This document shows positions 8,045-16,633 of a stretch of DNA of 64,000 nt, piece by piece. This DNA is from Bin18 sp965200355 (lineage in GTDB: Bacteria > Desulfobacterota > Binatia > Bin18), in contig OZ241351.1 in NCBI GenBank assembly GCA_965200355.1, positions 1 through 64,000 on the forward strand, given 5' to 3'. Under the pieces are notes generated by a model. It had not been told where the DNA came from and searched no databases. It saw only the letters and a list, made by a program, of their open reading frames with translations. Position 1 is the stretch's first letter; every line of letters begins with the position of its first letter. Both the position numbers and the translations under genes were made by a program.

Positions 8045-10078
8045 ATGGCTACTGATCCCACGGCTGTCAGTCAAGAGAATCGCCGCGAAGTAGAGCGATT
8101 ACGCGCGGAGCTGGCCGAGCATAATCATCGCTACTACGTCCTTGACGAGCCGCTCATCAGCGACGCTGCATACGACCAACTCTTTCGGCGTTTGGTTGAC
8201 TTGGAAGCCGCCTATCCCGAGCTGCACGACCCGACCTCCCCCACCCAGAAGGTTGGCGCTCCACCTCTGGCGGCCTTCGCTCAGGTCCGTCACACCGTGC
8301 CGATGCTGTCGCTCGCCAACGTGGTCTCCCAGGCGGAGATGCAGGAGTTTCATCAGCGCGTCCAACGCGGGCTCGAAACAACCCAGGCCATTGAGTATGT
8401 GGCCGAGCCAAAAATTGATGGCGTCGCTGTCGAGTTGGTGTATGAAAACGGCAAACTAGCGGTCGGCTCGACACGCGGGGATGGGGTCACGGGTGAAGAC
8501 GTGACAGCCAACCTCAAAACCGTGCGGTCCATCCCCCTAACCCTCCTCTCCCAGCCCACCCAGCCAGTCCCGCGGCGACTCGAAGTCCGTGGGGAAGTCT
8601 TTCTCCCCAAGACCGCCTTCCGCCGCCTCAACGACACGCGAGCGAAAGCCGGCGCGCCCCTTTTCGCCAACCCGCGGAACGCCACCGCCGGCTCGCTCAA
8701 GCAGCTCGACTCGTCCATCACCGCCGGACGACCACTCGATTTCTTTTGCTATGGGGTCGGACAGATTGAGGGCAGCACGTTTGCGTCCTATTGGGACCTG
8801 CGCCAAGCGCTGACCGGTTGGGGTCTCAAAGCGGTGCCGCTGGGTCGCGTGTGTCCGACCGTTGAGGCCGTCTTGGCCGTCTGCGACACGCTGGAGGCGC
8901 AACGCAACAGCCTGGATTACGACATTGACGGAGTGGTGGTGAAGGTGAATAGCTTTGCGGCGCAAACCCAACTCGGCCAGATTTCCCGCGCGCCCCGCTG
9001 GGCCACGGCGTATAAATTTGCGGCCATCCAGGCAACGACCACCGTCCTGAATATCATTCCGCAAGTCGGTCGTATCGGCACGCTGACTCCGGTGGCCGAG
9101 CTGGAGCCGGTCCATATCGGCGGCGTGACCGTCAAAAGCGCCTCCCTGCACAATATGGATGAAATCCAACGCAAAGATATCCGTATTGGCGACACCGTTG
9201 TGGTCGAGCGCGCCGGCGATGTCATCCCGTATGTGGTGAAAACCATCCCGGAGAAGCGCATCGGCCAGGGACGGCGCTTTGCGATGCCGACCGTCTGCCC
9301 AAGGTGCGGCGCGCAGGTCACGCGCGAGGAAGGCGAGGCCGCGTATCGCTGCACTGGCCTGGCCTGTCCGGCCCAACTCAAGGAAGGCATCAAATTTTTT
9401 GCCGCCCGCGGGGCTATGGACATCGACGGGCTGGGGGAGAAAATCATCGACCAGTTGGTTGACACGAACCTCGTCCGAGACCCCGGCGACCTCTACCGGC
9501 TGACCGCTGAGCATTTGGCCGGCCTTGACCGGCTGGGGGAGAAATCCGCCCAGAATCTGACCGCCGCGCTTGAGCGCAGCAAGACCACCACCCTGCCCCG
9601 TTTTATCGCTGCGCTGGGGGTCCGCCACGTGGGCGAGGCCACGGCCCGGCAGTTAGCTGCGCATTTCGGGAGTTTGGACCGCATCATGCAGGCCGAGGAG
9701 GACGCCCTTCAGGACGTACCTGATATCGGGCCGGAGGTCTCCCGGAGTCTGGCCGCTTTTTTCGGACAGGAGCGGAATCGGGCGGTTGTCACAAAATTAC
9801 TCAACGCCGGGGTGCACTTCCCGCAGCTTGAGCCCAAGCCGCCCGGCAGCCTGCACGGACAGACCTTCGTCCTGACCGGCAGCCTGGCCAGTCTGACCCG
9901 ACCGCAGGCAAAACAGCGTCTCGAAGCCCTTGGCGCAAAGGTCACGTCCAGCGTCTCAAAAAAGACGACCTACGTCGTCGCCGGCACCGACTCTGGCGCA
10001 AAACACGCCAAGGCCGAAAAGCTGGGAGTCCCTATTTTGAGCGAAGAAGAATTGCTGGAGAAACTGTCCGGGCAGTAA
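8045..10078 (+). CDS. ligA: NAD-dependent DNA ligase
   Basis: Seals nicks in replication and repair using NAD as AMP donor. All domains are present in order in 677 residues: Ia domain (HNHRYYVLDEPLISDAAYD), adenylation domain with EPKIDGVAVEL (AMP-accepting K123), an OB fold, the four-cysteine zinc finger (CPRCGA ... RCTGLACPAQ, about residues 418-444), helix-hairpin-helix repeats, and a C-terminal BRCT domain (about 597-677, GQTFVLTGSLASLTR). The ATG is preceded by GGGACAG and GGACAT rather than a strong site. It lies downstream of aguBA on the same strand but without functional relation. Confidence 0.97.
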   Translation: MATDPTAVSQENRREVERLRAELAEHNHRYYVLDEPLISDAAYDQLFRRLVDLEAAYPELHDPTSPTQKVGAPPLAAFAQVRHTVPMLSLANVVSQAEMQEFHQRVQRGLETTQAIEYVAEPKIDGVAVELVYENGKLAVGSTRGDGVTGEDVTANLKTVRSIPLTLLSQPTQPVPRRLEVRGEVFLPKTAFRRLNDTRAKAGAPLFANPRNATAGSLKQLDSSITAGRPLDFFCYGVGQIEGSTFASYWDLRQALTGWGLKAVPLGRVCPTVEAVLAVCDTLEAQRNSLDYDIDGVVVKVNSFAAQTQLGQISRAPRWATAYKFAAIQATTTVLNIIPQVGRIGTLTPVAELEPVHIGGVTVKSASLHNMDEIQRKDIRIGDTVVVERAGDVIPYVVKTIPEKRIGQGRRFAMPTVCPRCGAQVTREEGEAAYRCTGLACPAQLKEGIKFFAARGAMDIDGLGEKIIDQLVDTNLVRDPGDLYRLTAEHLAGLDRLGEKSAQNLTAALERSKTTTLPRFIAALGVRHVGEATARQLAAHFGSLDRIMQAEEDALQDVPDIGPEVSRSLAAFFGQERNRAVVTKLLNAGVHFPQLEPKPPGSLHGQTFVLTGSLASLTRPQAKQRLEALGAKVTSSVSKKTTYVVAGTDSGAKHAKAEKLGVPILSEEELLEKLSGQ

Positions 10079-10115
10079 GAAAGCGATGCCTCTGAAAAGG
10101 GAGTTGGAAGGAAAT

Positions 10116-10547
10116 TTACATCGTGTCGCCCAGAAAAACCTCTTCCAGGAGTTCTTGATTACAAGAAACAGGGCTTCCATTTTGACAGACTCGGATGTCT
10201 TCTGGACGATATGAGCGCTTAAAGAATTTCGTGCTTTGGTTGTTTGAAAGGCCACAAAGCTGCCGGTGACAGGGATCACCAGTACTGCTTTCAGTTCTTT
10301 CAATCTCCGCACCCGAAGGCAATTCGACAGGAAGTTCCCAATACGTGATGGGTTCTCCGACCACACTTGGATAGTAGCGCTCTAGGTGCCGACATAATGG
10401 TGTTGAGCCTTCTCGTACACATTCGGTATCCACCAATGAGATTCCTGTTCCATCGCTAGAATTGGCAAAGCATAAGCTGCGGAATCGTTTAACATGTTTA
10501 TCGTATTCTCGTGGGTGGAGGAGTCGGATAAGTCCCATATGCACCAT
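10116..10547 (-). CDS. Conserved-looking protein of unknown function, third gene of a three-gene cassette
   Basis: 143 residues, not a family I can name. The sequence looks protein-like and soluble: RLLHPREYDKHVKRFRSL near the start, a DGTGISLVDTECV strand-turn segment, YYPSVVGEPITYWELP, and a STGDPCHRQLCGLSN segment with Cys and His that could bind metal. Its 5' 166 bases overlap the 3' end of the preceding gene in another reading frame. The start could be 10547 or 10538. From memory, similar proteins occur next to homologues of the two upstream genes in other bacteria; this would need a search. The region is AT-richer than its neighbours. No signal peptide or membrane segment is seen. Confidence 0.55.
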   Translation of the reverse strand: MVHMGLIRLLHPREYDKHVKRFRSLCFANSSDGTGISLVDTECVREGSTPLCRHLERYYPSVVGEPITYWELPVELPSGAEIERTESSTGDPCHRQLCGLSNNQSTKFFKRSYRPEDIRVCQNGSPVSCNQELLEEVFLGDTM

Positions 10548-10951
10548 CTACCTAACTTCTGAGCGAGGCGGCTCACCTCTTCTACCACATTGGCAATTGA
10601 GACATCTGAGGTATTCTTAATTTCCTGGAATTCACGCCCCTCCCCTTCTTCTACGCTGAGGTCAAGCTTTCCGTCTGGGGAAATATAAATTTCCACACAT
10701 CTCTCATCAGCATAGAAAACCAAACTCAGCGATCCATCTGCGCCTGGAAATGCGTCTGCCTTGAGCCGAAGATAAGCAACCTGTTGGTAAATTTCTTGCG
10801 CTCTACGAAGCGTGTACGGTTGAGGTGAAACCCCTTCTCCAAATCGCCAGCCATCCGGCAAGTTCGCCAACTCTTGGAGTTTAGTCAGTAGCGGATCTTG
10901 GGAAAGGTCGGGATTAAGATAGAGAGACCAGGAGGGTCCGATATATTTCAT
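10382..10951 (-). CDS. Unknown protein with LPDGWRFGEG motif, second gene of a three-gene cassette
   Basis: 189 residues. The recognisable block is near the N-terminus: LTKLQELANLPDGWRFGEGV, then FPGADGSLSLVFYADERCVEIYI, which reads like alternating strands, and an acidic LDLSVEEGEGREFQEI segment. This pattern occurs in uncharacterised bacterial proteins, but I cannot name a function. About the last 55 codons overlap the next gene in a different phase and have a loosely composed sequence, so the true functional end may be the first 130 residues, with the tail tolerated because the other frame is constrained. It starts only 9 bases after the upstream gene ends, so the three are probably cotranscribed. 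Confidence 0.55.
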   Translation of the reverse strand: MKYIGPSWSLYLNPDLSQDPLLTKLQELANLPDGWRFGEGVSPQPYTLRRAQEIYQQVAYLRLKADAFPGADGSLSLVFYADERCVEIYISPDGKLDLSVEEGEGREFQEIKNTSDVSIANVVEEVSRLAQKLGRWCIWDLSDSSTHENTINMLNDSAAYALPILAMEQESHWWIPNVYEKAQHHYVGT

Positions 10952-10960
10952 GACCGCCCT

Positions 10961-11269
10961 TCAGGTTGTCGTTGAGAGGGCTTTATCCACAATATCTGTG
11001 GTCATGACAGTCTGCCCACTTACCTTTTCAAAATGAGCGATGATTTGGGAAAGTTGGTGCACTAAGGATTTTGTCGTTGTATAGGACATATTCAGGATGG
11101 CAGTTGGAGAGCTATTACATTTCAACACTACTGCAATATCGGAATTACTAAAAACATTCGTAAATCCGTTTGCGTATATACGCGGTACGTCCTGAGAAGT
11201 AAGCGCTGATTTTATTTCCTCTTCGATTGTGCCCTGCGCCCGCCGTAACTCTTCCATAAATCCCTCCAT
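10961..11269 (-). CDS. Small protein resembling DUF3467, first gene of a three-gene cassette
   Basis: About 102 residues from ATG 11269 (11257 is also possible, and the frame stays open to 11389). It has an N-terminal helix rich in charge (EELRRAQGTIEEEIKSAL), then IYANGFTNVFSNSDIAVVL, a strand pattern like the 'YAN...' opening of DUF3467 proteins, then LNMSYTTTKSLVHQLSQIIAHFEKVSG, a helix resembling the DUF3467 C-terminal helix. Function unknown. It precedes the LPDGW protein by 9 bases. The similarity to DUF3467 is by eye and should be treated as a suggestion. Confidence 0.55.
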   Translation of the reverse strand: MEGFMEELRRAQGTIEEEIKSALTSQDVPRIYANGFTNVFSNSDIAVVLKCNSSPTAILNMSYTTTKSLVHQLSQIIAHFEKVSGQTVMTTDIVDKALSTTT

Positions 11270-11468
11270 GCAGCGTGGATACGCGGTATGGAGAATTGTA
11301 GCATCTGTCAAGACGTACTCAAGACGCGCCCAAGACTGCCACCCTAGTAGTTTGTAGCGGCCTGGGTGGCCGACTTTTGAGTTTCTCATTCTTCACGGGG
11401 TACATATCCTCATACCGGTGACACTTATCAAACTGGTCCTTTGTCCATTGCGGCCGTAATGGAAGCCC

Positions 11469-11951
11469 TTATCCTCTGTCCCGTAAATCGTGGCGCATAC
11501 GGATGGCCGCCTCACGACCCTGATAATAGCCCGGCAGGCGCGCCACCTGACGGTATCCGAGCCGGCGGTAGAACACTTGGGCGCTGGGATTATTCGCGCG
11601 GACCTCTAAGTTGACGACCGGAATGCCGCCGGCGCGCGCGACCTCCTCCTGCCACTCAACCAAACACCGGCCTATCCCCAACCGGCGGACAGGCGGCTGG
11701 ACCGCAAGCAGATTCAGATGGGCCCGTTCCGCGTCAAACTGCATAATGGCAAAGCCGACCAGGCGTCCCTCATGCCAAGCGCCAAGCACATTGCTGTCCC
11801 GCCCGCGAATATGCGCGGCCACCCGCCGGGCGGTCCACGTCCACGGCAAGCCGTGCTCAACCAGGTCGCGTGACATGCGAGCGATATGGGGCGCGTCCCG
11901 TTGCCGCACGAGTTTCAGTTCGGTGTGGTCTGATTGGGGGGGAATCGCCAT
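11469..11951 (-). CDS. rimI: GNAT N-acetyltransferase, RimI-like
   Basis: 160-residue GCN5-related acetyltransferase. The acetyl-CoA binding motif A is VQPPVRRLGIGRCLVEWQEE (about residues 84-103), followed by VNLEVRANNPSAQVFYRRLGYRQV, the signature of RimI-type enzymes that acetylate the N-terminal alanine of ribosomal protein S18. RimI and TsaB/TsaD often lie near tsaC-type genes; here tsaC is 8 kb away, so context adds little. Other GNAT substrates are possible. Confidence 0.75.
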   Translation of the reverse strand: MAIPPQSDHTELKLVRQRDAPHIARMSRDLVEHGLPWTWTARRVAAHIRGRDSNVLGAWHEGRLVGFAIMQFDAERAHLNLLAVQPPVRRLGIGRCLVEWQEEVARAGGIPVVNLEVRANNPSAQVFYRRLGYRQVARLPGYYQGREAAIRMRHDLRDRG

Positions 11952-12238
11952 GCGCGTATTTATTGATGGGTTCTGTGAGGGGCTTTAGCGTGTGGGACGG
12001 TTTTTTGGCGGAGAAGAGCACGGGGGAAGGAAGGCCAGATTATCGCCATGAAACAAGGCGCGGTTTGGCCAGTTGGCAGTACCCATGCAGCATTCCTAAC
12101 CCAATACGGCCAAGAGGGACAAGCGGCCCGTGACGGTGGTCAGCCCCGTTCTTTACGGGTTGGAAGCCGGCTCGCCTAATTGAAGCCCGTCCCGCTAGGT
12201 GGTATGACACGGACGACCCGTTACAGAAAGCGAGCCAT

Positions 12239-13804
12239 ATGGAGACGCAAGCAAGCCCACCAGCCCTGACGGGCGCGGAAGTTGCCATTCAGACCGCGGC
12301 CGCTGCCGGTATTGATGTGTGTTTTGCCAATCCGGGCACGACCGAATTATACCTGGTGCAAGCCCTCGACCGCTGTCCGGGCATCAAGCCGGTGCTGGCG
12401 GTTTTTGAGGGGGTGTGTACGGGCGCGGCTGACGGCTATGCCAGAGTCACCGGCCGGCCGGCCTTGGCCCTGCTCCATCTGGGGCCAGGGCTGGCCAACG
12501 GGCAGGCCAATCTGCATAACGCCCGCAAAGCCCACTCCCCCGTGGTGTCCATTGTGGGCGAACACGCGACCTGGCATATTGCCGCCAACGCGCCGCTGAC
12601 CGCTGATATTGAAACCCTGGCCCGGCCCATGTCTCAATTCGTCCTGACCGCAACCAGCCCGGACGCGGTTGGGCACGACATGGCCGCGGTCATTGCCCAG
12701 GCGGCCCAGTTGCCAACCGGCCCGACCACCCTGATCCTGCCGGGCGATATCCAGTGGGCCAGCGTCAACACCCCTCCCGTCCAACCAAAAATTGCCGCGC
12801 CGACGCCACCCCAGGTGGACGAGACCGAACGCGCGGCCCGAGCGCTCCGGGCGGGCCACACGGCCCTGGTGCTCAGCGGGAGCGCCTTACGGACCGCCGG
12901 GCTGCAAGCCGCCGACCGGATCGAGCGGGCGACCGGCTGCCGGGTGCTGACGCCAACCTTTCCGCCCATTCAGGACCGCGGCCTCGGTTTGATCTCCCCG
13001 GACAAAATCCCTTACGCGCCAGAACCGGCCAGCCAGCTCTTGGAGCCGTATAAAAATATCATCCTGGCCGGCGCGCACGAACCCGTGACGTTTTTCGGCT
13101 ATCCGAATACCCGCAGCAGTTTGTGTGCAGAAGACGCGCAGCTTATTCAGTTATGCCGCGAGACGATTGACCCGGCGACCGCGCTGGCCGCGCTGGCCGA
13201 TGCGCTGGACGCGCCGGCCGTGCGTACCGCGCCGGCCCTGCCCCGCCCGGAGGTGCCGAGCGGCCCCCTCACCCCGGCCAATATGTGCAGGGCCCTGGCC
13301 GCGGCCCAACCCGAGGGCGCGATTGTCATGGATGAGGGCGCAACCGCGGGGTTCGCCTACCACGGCATGGCCGGTGGCGCACCGCCATTTACGTATATGG
13401 CGCTGACGGGCGGCTCTATCGGCCAAGGACTGCCGTGTGCGGTCGGGGCCGCGGCCGCGGCCCCAGACCGTCCGACCGTCTGCCTCGAAGGGGACGGCTC
13501 TGCGCTGTACACCATTCAGTCCTTGTGGACGATGGCCCGCGAGCAACAGCATCTGACCAGCATTATCTGTAAGAACAAAGCCTATTCCATTCTGCGCTGG
13601 GAGTTGGAGCGGGCCAAAATGACCCCAGGGGCGGCCAGCCTGTCGCTGACCGCGCTCGATGCTCCCGAGTTTGACTTTGTGAAATTGGCCGAGGGCTTTG
13701 GGGTGGAAGGCCGGGCGGTCCATACCACACAGGAACTCAACGACGCGCTCCACTTCGCCTTTACCCACCAGGGGCCGCTGCTCATTGAGGCGAATCTCGA
13801 ATAG
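12239..13804 (+). CDS. Thiamine-diphosphate enzyme, acetolactate synthase/benzoylformate decarboxylase-like
   Basis: 521 residues with the three-domain layout of the pyruvate-oxidase-like TPP family. The N-terminal Pyr domain has CFANPGTTELYLVQAL and a glutamate in LAVFEGVCTGAADGYAR; the C-terminal PP domain has LEGDGSALYTIQSLWTMARE and IICKNKAYSILRWELERA. The GDG...NN motif has Lys for the first Asn and keeps the second, as in some acetolactate-synthase-large-subunit paralogues. No small regulatory subunit gene is adjacent, and the length is short for true IlvB (about 560-600), so a role in branched-chain amino acid synthesis is doubtful. Substrate unknown; a 2-oxoacid decarboxylase or carboligase is the general expectation. 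The following pncB begins 27 bases later. Confidence 0.8.
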   Translation: METQASPPALTGAEVAIQTAAAAGIDVCFANPGTTELYLVQALDRCPGIKPVLAVFEGVCTGAADGYARVTGRPALALLHLGPGLANGQANLHNARKAHSPVVSIVGEHATWHIAANAPLTADIETLARPMSQFVLTATSPDAVGHDMAAVIAQAAQLPTGPTTLILPGDIQWASVNTPPVQPKIAAPTPPQVDETERAARALRAGHTALVLSGSALRTAGLQAADRIERATGCRVLTPTFPPIQDRGLGLISPDKIPYAPEPASQLLEPYKNIILAGAHEPVTFFGYPNTRSSLCAEDAQLIQLCRETIDPATALAALADALDAPAVRTAPALPRPEVPSGPLTPANMCRALAAAQPEGAIVMDEGATAGFAYHGMAGGAPPFTYMALTGGSIGQGLPCAVGAAAAAPDRPTVCLEGDGSALYTIQSLWTMAREQQHLTSIICKNKAYSILRWELERAKMTPGAASLSLTALDAPEFDFVKLAEGFGVEGRAVHTTQELNDALHFAFTHQGPLLIEANLE

Positions 13805-13831
13805 GGGCGGTCCGCTCTCCGCCGAGCGATC

Positions 13832-15292
13832 ATGCAAATCCCGTCTGGCCTCTACCAGCCCTCCCTGACCCTGCTGACCGACCTCTATCAGCTCACCATG
13901 GCCTATGGCTATTGGAAGTCGGGAATCGCCGACCGGGAAGCCGTCTTCAATCTCTTCTTCCGCCACAATCCTTTTGGCGGCAGCTTCAGCATCGCCTGTG
14001 GCCTGGAATACGTGGTGGATTTCCTGCGTCATTTTCGCTTCGACGCCGACGATACGGCCTTTCTGGCCGAGGTGGGCGGCGTTGACGGCCACCCCCTGTT
14101 CGACCGGGCGTTTCTTGACGCCTTGCAGTCCATGACCTTCAGTTGCCAAGTGGACGCCATCCCGGAAGGCACGCTGGTTTTTCCGCCCGAGCCGCTGGTC
14201 CGCGTCCAAGGACCGCTGATGCAGTGTCAGCTTATTGAAACGGCGCTGCTCAATCTGATCAATTTCCAAACGCTGGTCGCAACCAAAGCCGCTCGCATCT
14301 GCCTGGCGACCGGCGGAGAACCCGTCCTGGAGTTCGGCCTGCGCCGCGCCCAAGGGATTGACGGGGCCCTGGCCGCCAGTCGGGCCGCGTATATTGGCGG
14401 CTGCGAGGCCACTTCGAGTGTGCTGGCCGGCAAGCTGTTCGGGATTCCGGTCAGAGGCACCCACGCCCATAGTTGGGTCATGGTCTTTGATGACGACCTG
14501 GAAGCGTTTCAGACCTATGCCGAGGCCATGCCCAATAACTGCATCTTTCTGGTAGACACCTATAATACCCTGGAAGGAGTGCGAAAGGCCGCCCAGGTGG
14601 GACAATGGCTGCGGGCGCGCGGCCATGAAATGGTTGGTATCCGTCTCGATTCAGGCAACTTGGCCCAGCTCAGTATCGCCGCCCGGCGCATCCTGGACGC
14701 CGCCGGCTTCCCCGACGCGCGTATTGTCGGCAGCAGCGACCTGGACGAATACCTGATCCCTCAGCTCAAGGCGCAGGGCAGCACGATTGACGTCTGGGGG
14801 GTGGGAACAAAACTCGTGACCGCCTACGATCAGCCCGCCCTGGGCGGGGTGTATAAACTGACCGCGGTCCGCGCTCCCGATGGCTTGTGGCAGGACCGCA
14901 TCAAGCTGTCGGAAGAGACGGTCAAAGTCACCAATCCAGATATTCCCCAGGTACGGCGTTACCACACGCCACAAGCGTTTGTGTGCGACGTGATGTATGG
15001 CAAAGAGGCCGACCTCACAGACGGCTGCACTATGGTTGATGTGAGCGCCCCGGCGACCCGCCGCCGGATTCCGGGAGACACGGCTTTTTCTGACTTATTG
15101 GCGCCGGTGTTCCGTCAGGGCAGAGCCGTCTACGAAAGCCCGCCCCTGACCCACATCCGCCGGCGGACCCAGGAGCAGCTCGCCAAGCTGCCGGGGGATA
15201 TCACCCGCCTGCACCAGCCAGGTCAGTATCCGGTCGGACTGGAAGAAAGCCTGTACGAACGTAAGACCCAGCTCATCCGTCAGGCCGAATAG
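13832..15292 (+). CDS. pncB: Nicotinate phosphoribosyltransferase
   Basis: Converts nicotinate and PRPP, with ATP, to nicotinate mononucleotide in NAD salvage. The 486-residue length and motifs fit the bacterial long form: LLTDLYQLTMAYGYWKSG at the N-terminus, FNLFFRHNPFGGSFSIACGL, ETALLNLINFQTLVATKAAR, FGLRRAQGIDGALAASRAAY, the catalytic GTHAHSWVM histidine region, and LVDTYNTLEGVRKA with GIRLDSGNLAQL. It lies in a plus-strand run with the TPP enzyme but shows no pathway link to it. Confidence 0.95.
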   Translation: MQIPSGLYQPSLTLLTDLYQLTMAYGYWKSGIADREAVFNLFFRHNPFGGSFSIACGLEYVVDFLRHFRFDADDTAFLAEVGGVDGHPLFDRAFLDALQSMTFSCQVDAIPEGTLVFPPEPLVRVQGPLMQCQLIETALLNLINFQTLVATKAARICLATGGEPVLEFGLRRAQGIDGALAASRAAYIGGCEATSSVLAGKLFGIPVRGTHAHSWVMVFDDDLEAFQTYAEAMPNNCIFLVDTYNTLEGVRKAAQVGQWLRARGHEMVGIRLDSGNLAQLSIAARRILDAAGFPDARIVGSSDLDEYLIPQLKAQGSTIDVWGVGTKLVTAYDQPALGGVYKLTAVRAPDGLWQDRIKLSEETVKVTNPDIPQVRRYHTPQAFVCDVMYGKEADLTDGCTMVDVSAPATRRRIPGDTAFSDLLAPVFRQGRAVYESPPLTHIRRRTQEQLAKLPGDITRLHQPGQYPVGLEESLYERKTQLIRQAE

Positions 15293-15364
15293 ACCGCCGC
15301 CGTGACCCGAGCCTGGTAATTTGCGGCCCCCCGTGTCATGTTCTCTGGCAGACAGGAGGGAAGG

Positions 15365-16144
15365 ATGGAGCTGCAAGATATCTTGTATGAAAAGCGGGGC
15401 TCCGCGGCCTGGATTACGCTCAATCGGCCAACCGTGCTGAATGCGCTCTCGCCCGCGCTGGTCCGCAGCCTCGGGCGGGCCTGTACCGACGCGCAAGCGG
15501 ACCCCCAGGTGCGGGCCGTTGTCTTCACTGGGGCGGGCCGGGGGTTTTGCGCCGGGGCTGACATCAGCGTTATGGAGCACACACGTTTAGAGGACTTCCG
15601 CACGTTTCTGCATGAGTTAGCTACGACGTGGTCGTTGGTCCGTACCCTGCCCAAGCCAACCATTGCGGCCATCAATGGCGTGGTCGTTGGCGCCGGCTTC
15701 GAGTTGACCTTGGTATGCGATTTTCGCATTGCCGCACGTACCGCCCGACTCGGTTCGGCCGAGGTCAATATCAACCAACCCATGACCAACGGGGCGACCG
15801 CTATTCTGCCCCGCCTCGTTGGGGAGACCAAGGCCAAAGAACTCGGGATGACGGGAGATATTATCGAGGCGGCCGAAGCCGAACGGATTGGGTTGCTCAA
15901 CGCCTGTGTGCAACCGGATGCGCTCTTCGAGCGTGTCCAGACTCTGGTCGATACCCTTGTCAGCCGTGGACCGATTGCCCTCTCCCAGGTCAAACACTGC
16001 TTTGCCCGCAACCGGGACGTTGACATGGCCACCGCGGTTCTGGTCGAAAATGAAGCGGCAACCGCGTGTTTTGTCTCGGACGATCAACAAGAAGGCTTGC
16101 GCGCCTTTCGTGAAAAACGCGCCCCGCGCTGGTCAGGGGCATAA
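15365..16144 (+). CDS. Enoyl-CoA hydratase/isomerase (crotonase) family protein
   Basis: 259 residues from ATG 15365, which has GGAGGGAAGG just upstream; the earlier in-frame ATG at 15338 has none. Crotonase motifs are present: the oxyanion-hole segment FTGAGRGFCAGADISVM (about residues 57-73) and INGVVVGAGFELTLVCDFRIAA (about residues 103-124), where a catalytic glutamate is expected. Acts on acyl-CoA thioesters; chain length and direction cannot be read from sequence. Followed 30 bases later by a VOC-family gene with its own ribosome-binding site, suggesting one transcript. Confidence 0.88.
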   Translation: MELQDILYEKRGSAAWITLNRPTVLNALSPALVRSLGRACTDAQADPQVRAVVFTGAGRGFCAGADISVMEHTRLEDFRTFLHELATTWSLVRTLPKPTIAAINGVVVGAGFELTLVCDFRIAARTARLGSAEVNINQPMTNGATAILPRLVGETKAKELGMTGDIIEAAEAERIGLLNACVQPDALFERVQTLVDTLVSRGPIALSQVKHCFARNRDVDMATAVLVENEAATACFVSDDQQEGLRAFREKRAPRWSGA

Positions 16145-16174
16145 GGGCCGAGCGGACCGCCACAGGAGGCCAAG

Positions 16175-16621
16175 ATGAAAATTCGCAACACCTCACATAT
16201 TGCCATCGGCGTCAGCAATATGGAGCAATCGCTCAGATTTTATCGTGACCTGTTAGGACTGCGGGTCACGTTGGACGACCCGCAGGAGAATCCGGGCGGG
16301 GCGCTGGCCCGCCCGCGCCACGGAGTGTATCTGCGCTGGGACGACGGCCCGGACGCGACTTTTCTCGTGTTATCGGAGAACCAGCCGGTTTCCGGCGGGG
16401 CACTCAGTCTCAATCAGGTTGGTATTCACCATTTTGCGTTTTGGGTGGACGACCTCGAAGACACCTTTGCAAAAGTCCAGGCCGCGGGGGTGCCCATCGT
16501 TATGCCGCCCACGCCCTTTGATAGCGTGGCCTATGGCGAAGAGCCGGGCGGACAGGTGCTGACCACCTTATTCAAAGACCCTGACGGCATTGTGGTGCAA
16601 CTCGACCAGCGGGTGGCGTGA
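16175..16621 (+). CDS. VOC (glyoxalase/dioxygenase) superfamily protein
   Basis: 148 residues with two beta-alpha-beta-beta-beta modules. The first starts TSHIAIGVSNMEQSLRFYRDLLGL and the second GIHHFAFWVDDLEDTFAKVQAAG; metal-ligand positions are His in each module plus a terminal glutamate/aspartate zone (DPDGIVVQLDQ). This superfamily covers glyoxalase I, extradiol dioxygenases, methylmalonyl-CoA epimerase and resistance proteins; the short single-unit size argues against extradiol dioxygenase, otherwise function is open. AGGAGG lies just before the ATG. It sits between a crotonase and an NHL propeller, suggesting a small catabolic unit. Confidence 0.82.
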   Translation: MKIRNTSHIAIGVSNMEQSLRFYRDLLGLRVTLDDPQENPGGALARPRHGVYLRWDDGPDATFLVLSENQPVSGGALSLNQVGIHHFAFWVDDLEDTFAKVQAAGVPIVMPPTPFDSVAYGEEPGGQVLTTLFKDPDGIVVQLDQRVA

Positions 16622-16633
16622 AGGAGGGGGCTA

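Noticed and set aside
8537..9628. 363-codon open frame antisense to ligA
   Set aside because: It is the GC-rich antisense shadow of ligA, whose domains are clear and complete; its protein has no recognisable motif and lacks a ribosome-binding site.
9956..10366. 136-codon minus-strand frame overlapping the ligA 3' end and the third cassette gene
   Set aside because: Competes with a better frame (10116-10547) and runs into ligA; composition is shadow-like.
12048..12176. Possible 42-residue gene between rimI and the TPP enzyme
   Set aside because: No ribosome-binding site, no recognisable sequence; the 287-base gap shows only ordinary intergenic DNA with short inverted repeats.
13151..14626. 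491-codon open frame antisense to the TPP enzyme and pncB
   Set aside because: Spans two well-recognised plus-strand genes; length arises from GC-rich third positions and the composition is not protein-like.
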